Positions 54,680 through 60,887 of a stretch of DNA of 60,887 nucleotides are shown piece after piece. The stretch is from an uncultured Methylophaga sp. Lineage in GTDB: Bacteria; Pseudomonadota; Gammaproteobacteria; Nitrosococcales; Methylophagaceae. The stretch lies in NCBI GenBank assembly GCA_913055695.1, contig CAJXKF010000010.1, positions 1 through 60,887 of the forward strand. The letters are read 5' to 3'. The notes beneath the pieces were generated by a model. The model worked only from the letters and a program-made list of their open reading frames with translations, was not told the DNA's origin and did no database searches. Numbering within the stretch: position 1 is the stretch's first letter; each line of letters starts with the position of its first letter. The position numbers and the translations under genes are program-made.

Positions 54680-55813
54680 ATGAAAAAGGCTTTCGTTGAA
54701 AACTTTCTGGCAGGCAGTTATTCGCTGTTACTGCATCTGGTACTGGTAGTCCTGCTGGTCATAGGACTGGAGTCGACCAGCACACCCCAACTTGCATCGG
54801 ATCCCAGTGTGGAAATCGTGCAGGCGACGGTTTTGGATGAAAATCTGGTTGAGCGAGAAATGGCGCAACTGGAGCAGCGTGAAAAGCAGCAGCGTGAAGC
54901 CGAGCAGGAACGTCAGCAGAAGCTGGAAGAAAAACTGGAGCAGACCCAGGAAGAGCTGGCGCGGCAGGAACAGGAATATCTGGATATGCAGCAGCGCGCT
55001 GAGCTTGAAAAAAAGCAGCGTGAAAAAGAAGCTGAAGCCGAAAAGCAGCGCATTCAGGAGCTGGAAAAGCAGCGTGAACTGGAAGAGCAGCGCCGGCAGG
55101 AAGCTGAAGCAGAGCGTAAACGCATTGAAGAACAGAAACGCCAGGCGGAGCTTGAACGTCAGCGTATAGAGCAGGAAAAGCAAAAGGCTGAAGCAGAGCG
55201 CCAGCGTATTGAAGAAGCAAAGCGCAAAGCTGAAGCAGAGCGTCAGCGCATTGAAGAAGAAAAGCGCAAAGCTGAAGCTGAACGCCAGCGTATTGAGGAA
55301 GAAAAGCGTAAAGCTGAAGCTGAACGCAAACGGCTGGAAGAAGAGAAACGTAAAGCTGAGGAAGAAGCCAAGCGGCGTGCTGAAGAAGAACGTAAACGTG
55401 CAGAGGCCGAAGCCAAACGTAAAGCTGAAGAAGAGGCAAAACGCAAAGCAGAAGCGGAACGCCAGGCGGCTGAAGCTGCACTGCAGAGACAGCTGGAACA
55501 GGAACAGCAGGAACGTGATGCCAGACGAGTACAGGGTGTCGTCGATCAGTATTCGATTATGATTAAGCAGCGGGTGAAGCGTTACTGGATTCGTCCCGTT
55601 AACAGTGAGAGCGGTTTGCAGGTAACCTTGAGGGTAAGTTTGCTGCCGGGTGGAGATGTGAAGTCAGTAACTATCGTGAAAAGTAGTGGCAATCCGCTGT
55701 TTGACCGCTCTGCCGAGTCGGCCGTTTACAAAGCGGCACCGCTTCCGCAGCCCTCTGATCCGAAAGCTGCCGAAGCACTGCGCGATTTCCAATTTATATT
55801 TAAACCAGAATAG
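54680..55813 (+). CDS. tolA: TolA, envelope-spanning protein
   Basis: TolA connects the TolQR motor to Pal and TolB across the periplasm. The 377-residue protein has one N-terminal membrane helix (about 12-33, including SYSLLLHLVLVVLLVIG). A very long Lys/Glu/Ala/Arg-rich helical domain (about 55-285) is built from near-repeats such as KAEAERQRIEEE. The C-terminal TonB-like domain (IKQRVKRYWIRP...AAPLPQPSDP...FIFKPE) closes it. The repetitive DNA of the helix (about 54850-55480) also opens long spurious antisense frames. Confidence 0.95.
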   Translation: MKKAFVENFLAGSYSLLLHLVLVVLLVIGLESTSTPQLASDPSVEIVQATVLDENLVEREMAQLEQREKQQREAEQERQQKLEEKLEQTQEELARQEQEYLDMQQRAELEKKQREKEAEAEKQRIQELEKQRELEEQRRQEAEAERKRIEEQKRQAELERQRIEQEKQKAEAERQRIEEAKRKAEAERQRIEEEKRKAEAERQRIEEEKRKAEAERKRLEEEKRKAEEEAKRRAEEERKRAEAEAKRKAEEEAKRKAEAERQAAEAALQRQLEQEQQERDARRVQGVVDQYSIMIKQRVKRYWIRPVNSESGLQVTLRVSLLPGGDVKSVTIVKSSGNPLFDRSAESAVYKAAPLPQPSDPKAAEALRDFQFIFKPE

Positions 55814-55825
55814 AGGACAGAAGCG

Positions 55826-57124
55826 ATGTTAAGACAGTGGTTCAAACTTGTCGCGCTACTGATTGCATTGGTGCCATGGCCGGCACAGGCTGTGCTCACC
55901 ATCGAGATCACGGGTGGGTCAGAAGCCGCATTGCCAATTGCTATCGTACCTTTCGGGGTTGAAGGCTATGCGCCGCCGGAAGATATTTCTGAAATCATCA
56001 GCAGCGACCTCGCCAGCAGTGGCCGTTTCGCGCCGCTGGAAAAAAGGGATCTGATTTCTCAACCGCATGAAGGCGAACAGGTCAATTTTCAGGACTGGCG
56101 TTTGCTGCGCTCCGAAGGTCTGCTGATTGGTAAAGTCAGCAGTCAGGATGGAGAAAATTACCAGGTTCAGTTTCAGTTATTTGATGTCTACAAGGCAGAA
56201 CAACTGGTGGGTAAGCGCTACAACGTGCCGGCCTCCGGCTTACGCAGTCTTGCGCATCAGATTGCCGATATTGTCTATGAAACATTGACCGGTGAGAAAG
56301 GCGTTTTCTCGACCCGTCTCGCCTTTGTCACCGAGATGAAAAATGCTGATGGCAGTAAACGTTATGCGCTGCAGGTGTCTGATGCCGATGGCGCTAACCC
56401 CCGCACCGTGCTGCAATCAACCCAGCCTATCCTGTCACCGAGTTGGGCGCCGGATGGCGAGCGACTGGCTTATGTGTCCTTTGAAAATGCCAAAGCCGAA
56501 GTCTATGTACAGGAACTGAGCAGCGGAAAACGTCAATCAGTGGCTTCTTTCCGCGGTCTGAACAGTGCGCCGGCATGGTCTCCGGACGGCAAAAAGCTGG
56601 CACTGACCTTGTCAAAAAACGGTAACCCGGAAATTTATGTACTGGAACTCGCGTCCGGTGAATTATCTCGGGTGACGCATAATTCCGGTGCGATTGATAC
56701 CGAAGCAGTCTGGATGCCTAATGGCAGAGAAATTCTTTTTACTTCAGATCGCGGTGGGCGCCCGCAGATCTATCGGGTTGATGCTGACGGCGGTCGTGCC
56801 GAACGGGTCACCTTTGAAGGCAGTTATAATGCGTCTGCAGATATTTCCCCGGACGGCAAGACCATGGCCATGGTCCATGCTGTCAATGGCAAATTTCATA
56901 TTGCCATTCAGGATTTGCAGACAGGTGCAGTGCAGGTGCTAACCGAAACCACTGCAGACGAATCCCCGAGCTTTGCGCCTAACGGCCGCATGATCTTGTA
57001 TGCTACCGAGCAAAAAGGCAGAGGTGTATTAGCGGCTGTGTCCGTTGATGGCCGAATCAAACAGCGCCTGGGAGAAGCAGGTAGCGCGGTACGTGAACCA
57101 GCATGGTCGCCTTTTAGACGTTAA
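55826..57124 (+). CDS. tolB: TolB, periplasmic Tol-Pal component
   Basis: The 432-residue protein has a signal peptide ending PAQA, an N-terminal alpha/beta domain, and a C-terminal six-bladed beta-propeller. The propeller shows repeats such as PSWAPDGERLAYVSF, PAWSPDGKKLALTLS and PDGKTMAMVHA, ending REPAWSPFRR. TolB cycles between Pal and the TolA-bound state. It lies 12 bp after tolA. Confidence 0.97.
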   Translation: MLRQWFKLVALLIALVPWPAQAVLTIEITGGSEAALPIAIVPFGVEGYAPPEDISEIISSDLASSGRFAPLEKRDLISQPHEGEQVNFQDWRLLRSEGLLIGKVSSQDGENYQVQFQLFDVYKAEQLVGKRYNVPASGLRSLAHQIADIVYETLTGEKGVFSTRLAFVTEMKNADGSKRYALQVSDADGANPRTVLQSTQPILSPSWAPDGERLAYVSFENAKAEVYVQELSSGKRQSVASFRGLNSAPAWSPDGKKLALTLSKNGNPEIYVLELASGELSRVTHNSGAIDTEAVWMPNGREILFTSDRGGRPQIYRVDADGGRAERVTFEGSYNASADISPDGKTMAMVHAVNGKFHIAIQDLQTGAVQVLTETTADESPSFAPNGRMILYATEQKGRGVLAAVSVDGRIKQRLGEAGSAVREPAWSPFRR

Positions 57125-57142
57125 TCCGATAGGAGATTTTCA

Positions 57143-57712
57143 ATGAAGTTTTTTAAATTGTTTGCATTGGTACTGCCTCTGATGTTCCTGGCAGCGTGTA
57201 GTTCTTCACCCGATAAGGGTATGAACGGTGGCGATGTCGCTGTGGAAGAGCGTGGTGCTGATACCGCTGGTGTTAACGGTCAGGGTGCCGATGGCGAAGA
57301 TATGGGTGCTGAAGCTAAAGTTGTCGTCGGTGAAGATGGTTATGCCGGTAATGAACTGAATGACCCATCCAGCCCGCTGTCTAACCGTGTTGTATACTTT
57401 GATTACGACAGTGACGTGGTTCGTAGTGAAGACCAGGAAACCCTACGCGCTCACGGTGCTTATCTGGCTAAAAATCCGAACCTGACTGTACGTCTGGAAG
57501 GACACACTGACGAACGCGGTTCTCGTGAGTATAACCTGGCTCTGGGTGAACGTCGTGCGCTGTCAGTACGTCAAATCCTGATGCTGCAGGGTGCCAGTAT
57601 TGATCAGTTCCAAGTCACCAGCTTCGGTGAAGAACGTCCTGCCGAAGAAGGCAGCAGCGAATATGCCTGGTCACAAAACCGTCGTGTTGAACTTAAATAC
57701 ATAGGTCGATAA
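57143..57712 (+). CDS. pal: Peptidoglycan-associated lipoprotein Pal
   Basis: The 189-residue outer-membrane lipoprotein has lipobox FLAAC, a Gly/Asp-rich linker and an OmpA-like domain that binds diaminopimelate in peptidoglycan (RVVYFDYDSDVVRSEDQ, RLEGHTDERGSREYNLALGERRA). The linker is longer than in E. coli Pal. It follows tolB by 18 bp. Confidence 0.97.
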   Translation: MKFFKLFALVLPLMFLAACSSSPDKGMNGGDVAVEERGADTAGVNGQGADGEDMGAEAKVVVGEDGYAGNELNDPSSPLSNRVVYFDYDSDVVRSEDQETLRAHGAYLAKNPNLTVRLEGHTDERGSREYNLALGERRALSVRQILMLQGASIDQFQVTSFGEERPAEEGSSEYAWSQNRRVELKYIGR

Positions 57713-57715
57713 AAA

Positions 57716-58525
57716 ATGCAGTTTAACGGCAAGAAAACCATTCTCAGTGCCGTGATTCTGGCTGCCACTCTGCCCGGCATCAGCTGGGCAGAGGAGGCGG
57801 AACCGCTACAGCAGCGTGTTGAGCGCCTGGAGCGCATCATCCAGGGTCAGGGATTGATGAACCTCATCACGCGTGTTGATCAATTACAAAATGAAGTTAA
57901 ACGTCTCAACGGCGAAAACGAAACGCTGCGCCATGAACTGGAACAGATGCGTGAACGTCAGCGTGAGATGTATATCGACCTTGATGAGAGATTAACCCAG
58001 CAGGCACAGGCCACACCGCCGGCGCAAACGGAACTGTCCGCTAATCAGAATCCGGAAATGACGCCAGCAGATGAAACAGGCATGACAGTGGTCAATGAGC
58101 CCGCTGATACAGCTGCAACAGACTCTGCGCCCGCTTCCGTGGAAAACGGTGAGGCTGCCTATCAGGCAGCACTTCAGTCACTTCGAAGTGGTGAGTATCA
58201 AGAAGCGATTACCGCACTTCAAACTTTCCCCGAACAGTATCCGGGCAGCATTTATTTGCCTAATGCCTATTACTGGCAGGGTGAAGCCAAATACGTGTTG
58301 CGTGAATTTGCGGATGCCGCTGCCCTGTTCCAGATCGTGATTGATCAGTATCCATCCAGTACCAAAGTACCTGATGCGTTGCTCAAGCGAGGTTTCAGTG
58401 AACATGAAATGGGGGATACCCAGCGTGCTGTGGCCACCCTCAACCAGGTTATCCAACAATATCCTGACAGCTCAGCTGCCAAGCTGGCACAGGTCAGACT
58501 GGATCGCATCAATCAATCACAATAA
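57716..58525 (+). CDS. cpoB: CpoB (YbgF), cell division coordinator
   Basis: CpoB is a periplasmic protein that links Tol-Pal constriction to peptidoglycan synthesis by PBP1B. The 269-residue product has a signal peptide ending ISWA, a trimerising coiled coil (about 28-95: LQQRVERLERIIQGQ) and a low-complexity linker. A TPR domain follows (AYQAALQSLRSGEYQEAITALQTF...SIYLPNAYYWQGEAKYVL). It starts 3 bp after pal. Confidence 0.95.
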   Translation: MQFNGKKTILSAVILAATLPGISWAEEAEPLQQRVERLERIIQGQGLMNLITRVDQLQNEVKRLNGENETLRHELEQMRERQREMYIDLDERLTQQAQATPPAQTELSANQNPEMTPADETGMTVVNEPADTAATDSAPASVENGEAAYQAALQSLRSGEYQEAITALQTFPEQYPGSIYLPNAYYWQGEAKYVLREFADAAALFQIVIDQYPSSTKVPDALLKRGFSEHEMGDTQRAVATLNQVIQQYPDSSAAKLAQVRLDRINQSQ

Positions 58526-58545
58526 TCACTGAGCCGGAATTTGTT

Positions 58546-59187
58546 ATGGCCCAGTGCCGCATTACCGAAATCTTTTATTCTTTACAGGGCGAGTCCAGAA
58601 CCGTTGGCTTGCCCACTGTTTTTGTCAGACTGACCGGTTGTCCCCTGCGCTGCAGTTACTGTGATACCGAGTATGCTTTTTACGGTGGCGAGAAAATGGC
58701 GATCGCCGATATCGTCAAGCAGGTTGCCAGTTATAAACCGCGCTATGTGTGCGTCACAGGCGGTGAGCCTTTGGCCCAGCCTAACTGCATTCAATTGCTC
58801 TCTGCGATTTGTGATCTGGGCGTGGAAGTCTCGCTGGAAACCAGCGGTGCAATGGATGTCAGTAAAGTCGATCCGCGTGTCGTGAAAGTCATGGACCTGA
58901 AAACGCCCGGTTCCGGCGAAGAAAGTAAAAACCGCTACAGCAATATCGAACTGCTGCGTCAGCAGGATCAGTTGAAATTCGTTATCTGCAATCGTGAGGA
59001 TTATGACTGGGCCCGCGCGAAGCTGGATGAGTATCAGCTCTCTGAACGCTGTGAGGTCCTTTTCTCGCCGATCCATGGTGAACTCAAGCCCGCTGATCTT
59101 GCCGACTGGATCGTAGAAGATAATCTGCCAGTCAGGATGCAATTGCAGCTTCACAAATACCTATGGGGAGATGAGAAGGGCCGATGA
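58546..59187 (+). CDS. queE: 7-Carboxy-7-deazaguanine synthase
   Basis: QueE is a radical SAM enzyme of the queuosine precursor pathway. The 213-residue protein shows [16 protein letters not shown] and the cluster-binding CPLRCSYC (CxxxCxxC with a preceding GCP context), [11 protein letters not shown] and a C-terminal substrate region. It overlaps queC by 4 bp (ATGA), so both act in the same route to preQ0. QueD and QueF are not in the window. Confidence 0.96.
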   Translation: MAQCRITEIFYSLQGESRTVGLPTVFVRLTGCPLRCSYCDTEYAFYGGEKMAIADIVKQVASYKPRYVCVTGGEPLAQPNCIQLLSAICDLGVEVSLETSGAMDVSKVDPRVVKVMDLKTPGSGEESKNRYSNIELLRQQDQLKFVICNREDYDWARAKLDEYQLSERCEVLFSPIHGELKPADLADWIVEDNLPVRMQLQLHKYLWGDEKGR

Positions 59188-59855
59188 AGCGTGCTGTCGT
59201 ACTTTTATCGGGTGGTCTTGATTCGGCAACCGTGCTTGCGATTGCCAAATCAGAAGGCTACGACTGCTACACCATCAGTTTTGATTATGGCCAGCGTCAT
59301 CGTGCTGAGTTGTTTGCTTCGTCTCTGTTATCTGAGCAACTCGGTGCTGTGTCCCACAAGGTCATCAACATTGACCTTACCGCAATTGGTGGCTCAGCAT
59401 TGACTGATAGCAGCATTGCAGTGCCCCATGAACATCAGGAAGGTATCCCGGTCACCTATGTACCGGCAAGAAATACCGTTTTTATGTCGATAGCCCTGGG
59501 CTGGGCAGAGGTACTGGAAGCGGAGGCGATTTTTGTCGGCGTCAATGCGGTGGATTATTCCGGCTACCCGGACTGTCGGCCTGAATATATCGCTGCCTTT
59601 GAGAAGATGGCCAATCTGGCGACCAGATCCGGGGTGGAAGGTCATCCACTGAACATCGCGACACCGCTGATTGATTTGAGCAAACAGGACATCATCAAGC
59701 GGGGCATTGAACTTGGCGTTGACTACAGCCTGACAGTTTCCTGTTATCAAGCCGATGAGACTGGTCGTGCATGTGGGGAATGCGACTCCTGCCGTTTTCG
59801 CAGGCAGGGTTTTGAACAGGCTGGTATTAAAGATCCGACACGTTATCAGCCTTGA
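59184..59855 (+). CDS. queC: 7-Cyano-7-deazaguanine synthase
   Basis: QueC converts carboxy-deazaguanine to preQ0 with ATP and ammonia. The 223-residue protein has the PP-loop [28 protein letters not shown] and the four zinc cysteines in [21 protein letters not shown]. Its end overlaps the convergent hypothetical gene by 10 bp. Confidence 0.97.
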   Translation: MKRAVVLLSGGLDSATVLAIAKSEGYDCYTISFDYGQRHRAELFASSLLSEQLGAVSHKVINIDLTAIGGSALTDSSIAVPHEHQEGIPVTYVPARNTVFMSIALGWAEVLEAEAIFVGVNAVDYSGYPDCRPEYIAAFEKMANLATRSGVEGHPLNIATPLIDLSKQDIIKRGIELGVDYSLTVSCYQADETGRACGECDSCRFRRQGFEQAGIKDPTRYQP

Positions 59856-60136
59856 TCAAGACCGAAACTCGGCGGTTCCTCGGTCTCTGCTTCCAACTCA
59901 TAAGTTTCAAAAGCCTCGAGCGCTTTCACCAGTCTGGTATGTAATTGCGCATCTTCACCGAAGCGGAGATATTCTTCAGCGGCATATGCGATAGCCTCCA
60001 GCAACCGGCAGCGTTCTTCCAGATATAGCAGGGCATGACCGATATGATGATGATCATTACCGGTTTCTCGCAGCAATTCGGCGTTATTCAACGCAGTCGA
60101 AAAAGTGGGTTGATCGGGTTTGGGAATGACGGCCAT
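59846..60136 (-). CDS. Conserved-looking small acidic helical protein, unknown
   Basis: I do not recognise this 96-residue protein. From the ATG at 60136, preceded by GAGGTGG, it reads [12 protein letters not shown] and is almost entirely helical, with [24 protein letters not shown] and [19 protein letters not shown]. The His-rich turn [10 protein letters not shown] is notable and the tail is acidic. No signal peptide or membrane helix is seen. Good ribosome site and protein-like composition support a real gene. It converges on queC and lies before tRNA-Lys. Confidence 0.65.
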   Translation of the reverse strand: MAVIPKPDQPTFSTALNNAELLRETGNDHHHIGHALLYLEERCRLLEAIAYAAEEYLRFGEDAQLHTRLVKALEAFETYELEAETEEPPSFGLDQG

Positions 60137-60178
60137 CTGTGCCACCTCAATAAATATAAAAAAATCTGTAATTAGGGG

Positions 60179-60206
60179 TTGTCATTTATCTCAAATAAGG
60201 TATCAT
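60179..60206 (+). promoter_or_regulatory. tRNA-Lys promoter
   Basis: TTGTCA and TATCAT with a 16-bp spacer end 14 bp before the mature tRNA 5' end. Confidence 0.7.
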
Positions 60207-60220
60207 TTTGCGCTTCTTCG

Positions 60221-60296
60221 GGGCCGTTAGCTCAGTTGGTAGAGCACCGGACTTTTAATCCGTTGGTCCTGCGTTCGAGTCGCAGACGGCCCACCA
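60221..60296 (+). tRNA. tRNA-Lys (TTT)
   Basis: The 76-nt cloverleaf includes the encoded CCA. The acceptor stem GGGCCGT/ACGGCCC pairs fully. The D-loop AGCTCAGTTGGTAGAGC, anticodon loop CTTTTAA and T-arm GTTCGAGTC are standard. The anticodon TTT reads AAA/AAG lysine codons. It has its own promoter and terminator. Confidence 0.97.
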
Positions 60297-60304
60297 AGAA
60301 TTCA

Positions 60305-60337
60305 AAAGGGTTATGCTTGTTTCAAGCATAGCCCTTT
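60305..60337 (+). terminator. tRNA-Lys terminator
   Basis: A 15-bp stem (AAAGGGTTATGCTTG with one G-T pair to CAAGCATAGCCCTTT) with loop TTT is followed by TTC, within a T5 run. It lies 8 bp past the tRNA. Confidence 0.9.
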
Positions 60338-60347
60338 TTCATTTCTG

Positions 60348-60482
60348 TCACCACGAAAATTCGACCCCGGACAGATGTTCCCGGTCATAAGCTGATGCAG
60401 AAGCAATCCCATCATTTAACAAAGCCGATTCATCTTCCGTGACCAGCCTCACATCTGTGCACCAATTCCGGTGATCAGGCAT
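60348..60482 (-). CDS. Possible 44-codon ORF downstream of an orphan Pho box
   Basis: On the minus strand an ATG at 60482 opens 44 codons beginning MPDHRNWCTDVRLVTEDESA and ending EHLSGVEFSW before TGA. It has protein-like composition with no low complexity. I do not recognise a family, and no Shine-Dalgarno sequence is visible. The reason to list it is the exact Pho box 64 bp upstream in the same orientation and no other gene to serve. A noncoding RNA or a decayed gene remnant are alternatives. Confidence 0.35.
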   Translation of the reverse strand: MPDHRNWCTDVRLVTEDESALLNDGIASASAYDREHLSGVEFSW

Positions 60483-60545
60483 TTTATTTTGAACAGATAA
60501 AAAAGTGCTAAGTGACTCTTGATATTGTCTTTTATCACGAACAAA

Positions 60546-60563
60546 ATGACAGAATGATGACAG
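60546..60563 (-). promoter_or_regulatory. Exact Pho box, minus orientation, orphan
   Basis: On the minus strand CTGTCAT-CATT-CTGTCAT is a perfect pair of PhoB half-sites with the standard 4-bp spacer. It is nearly the same as the porin Pho box. It points away from the rRNA operon, toward the 44-codon ORF. Confidence 0.75.
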
Positions 60564-60701
60564 TGGCGAAAATTAGCTGTTGCAATGCCTACGGCACTGA
60601 CGTAAGATGCGCAGCCTCAGTTGATGAGCTTTGTTTGCAAAGCAAATCAGAGCTGAATTCCAGACCGAAATAACTGATTCAAAATGACTCAAATTTTTCG
60701 G

Positions 60702-60729
60702 TTGACAGCCGGGTCGGGAGCTGTATAAT
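60702..60729 (+). promoter_or_regulatory. rRNA operon promoter
   Basis: Perfect TTGACA and TATAAT have a 16-bp GC-rich spacer. An AT-rich stretch just upstream (about 60680-60700) may be an UP element. The antitermination leader downstream identifies it as an rrn promoter. Confidence 0.9.
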
Positions 60730-60738
60730 TCTCGCTTC

Positions 60739-60775
60739 TTTGCTGCACGAGTTTGCAGCAAACGCTCTTTAACAA
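60739..60775 (+). promoter_or_regulatory. rRNA leader antitermination site (boxB hairpin and boxA)
   Basis: The 8-bp hairpin TTTGCTGC/GCAGCAAA (60739-60762) is followed directly by CGCTCTTTAACAA (60763-60775), one base from the E. coli rrn boxA. GTGTGGGTGCTTA near 60797 resembles the next conserved leader block. Confidence 0.88.
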
Positions 60776-60887
60776 AACAGTATCAAGTAATTTGTGTGGG
60801 TGCTTACGTTAGGTTGCTAGAAAACCTGACGGCTAGCATTTACATGCTAACGTCAATCAAGATTTGGTAACTTTGTCTTATAAAGTT
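60776..60887 (+). other. 16S rRNA leader (cut by window end)
   Basis: This stretch is the transcribed leader before 16S rRNA. It contains two local hairpins, GTTAGGTT/AACCTGAC and GCTAGCAT/ATGCTAAC, probably part of the processing stem. The mature 16S start is not reached. The neighbouring 60564-60679 segment holds no gene that I can support. Confidence 0.75.

Noticed and set aside
54759-55481. Long antisense ORF opposite tolA
   Set aside because: It consists of the reverse reading of the Lys/Glu/Ala repeat and gives a Leu/Gln-rich composition. It is a shadow of repetitive codons, not a gene.

Overview
The window looks like chromosome from a marine, methylotrophic gammaproteobacterium of the Methylophaga type. 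This genus-level placement is an inference. It rests on an archaeal-type tetrahydromethanopterin/methanofuran C1 cluster (fae, mch and cofactor genes) sitting among classic gammaproteobacterial blocks: pilGHIJ-chpA, fxsA-groESL, ruvCAB-ybgC-tolQRAB-pal-cpoB, glnE, argA and rppH. No insertion sequence, integrase, prophage or CRISPR array was seen.

Layout. 1-553 is the C-terminal part of a DamX-like SPOR protein that begins with a hexanucleotide repeat. 528-5659 (minus) holds five packed genes that look like cofactor synthesis: a MfnA-like decarboxylase, a MfnE-like kinase, pabB, a MfnF-like protein and a MfnD-like ATP-grasp ligase. A HisA/HisF-like gene runs the other way (5740-6438). 6486-9893 (minus) is mch, an ATP-grasp gene, a CitG-like gene and fae. 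Then come cca and slt, followed by a type IV pilus chemosensory operon (pilG, pilH, pilI, pilJ, chpA and a CheW-like gene; 13261-22507). gshA diverges from it and meets a FIST-domain sensor tail to tail.

25369-37727 holds gatB, a HAD phosphatase, rppH, argA, ilvD, a dispersed-type intergenic repeat, an ABC exporter, hutX-hutZ, an SH3 membrane protein, an ArsC-like phosphatase and an EAL-CBS-GGDEF protein. 37985-39448 is a phosphate-type porin behind a textbook Pho box. 39559-42184 is fxsA and groES-groEL with a clear sigma-32 promoter. 42212-46166 (minus) holds a DUF6164-type protein, an alternative oxidase, a zinc-ribbon MscL, a CsaA-like protein and a PA2778/PA2779 unit (one secreted cysteine-peptidase lipoprotein with two tandem small membrane proteins). 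46388-59855 (plus) runs from glnE through ilvE, yebC, ruvCAB, the tol-pal block and queE-queC. The end holds tRNA-Lys(TTT), a second exact Pho box facing an unannotated 44-codon ORF, and the promoter, boxB and boxA of an rRNA operon whose 16S gene starts outside the window.

How the parts fit. Fae condenses formaldehyde with tetrahydromethanopterin and Mch acts two steps later. The neighbouring ligases, kinase and pabB plausibly supply the two C1 carriers. The pil/chp genes form a self-contained chemosensory pathway whose receptor lacks its usual sensing domain. Pho boxes at three places suggest that phosphate starvation touches the porin, possibly the EAL-GGDEF gene, and a new small gene or RNA. 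The least explained unit is PA2778/PA2779 (44209-46166), which has a perfect leader hairpin and a terminator-like hairpin inside the signal-peptide codons of the peptidase gene.
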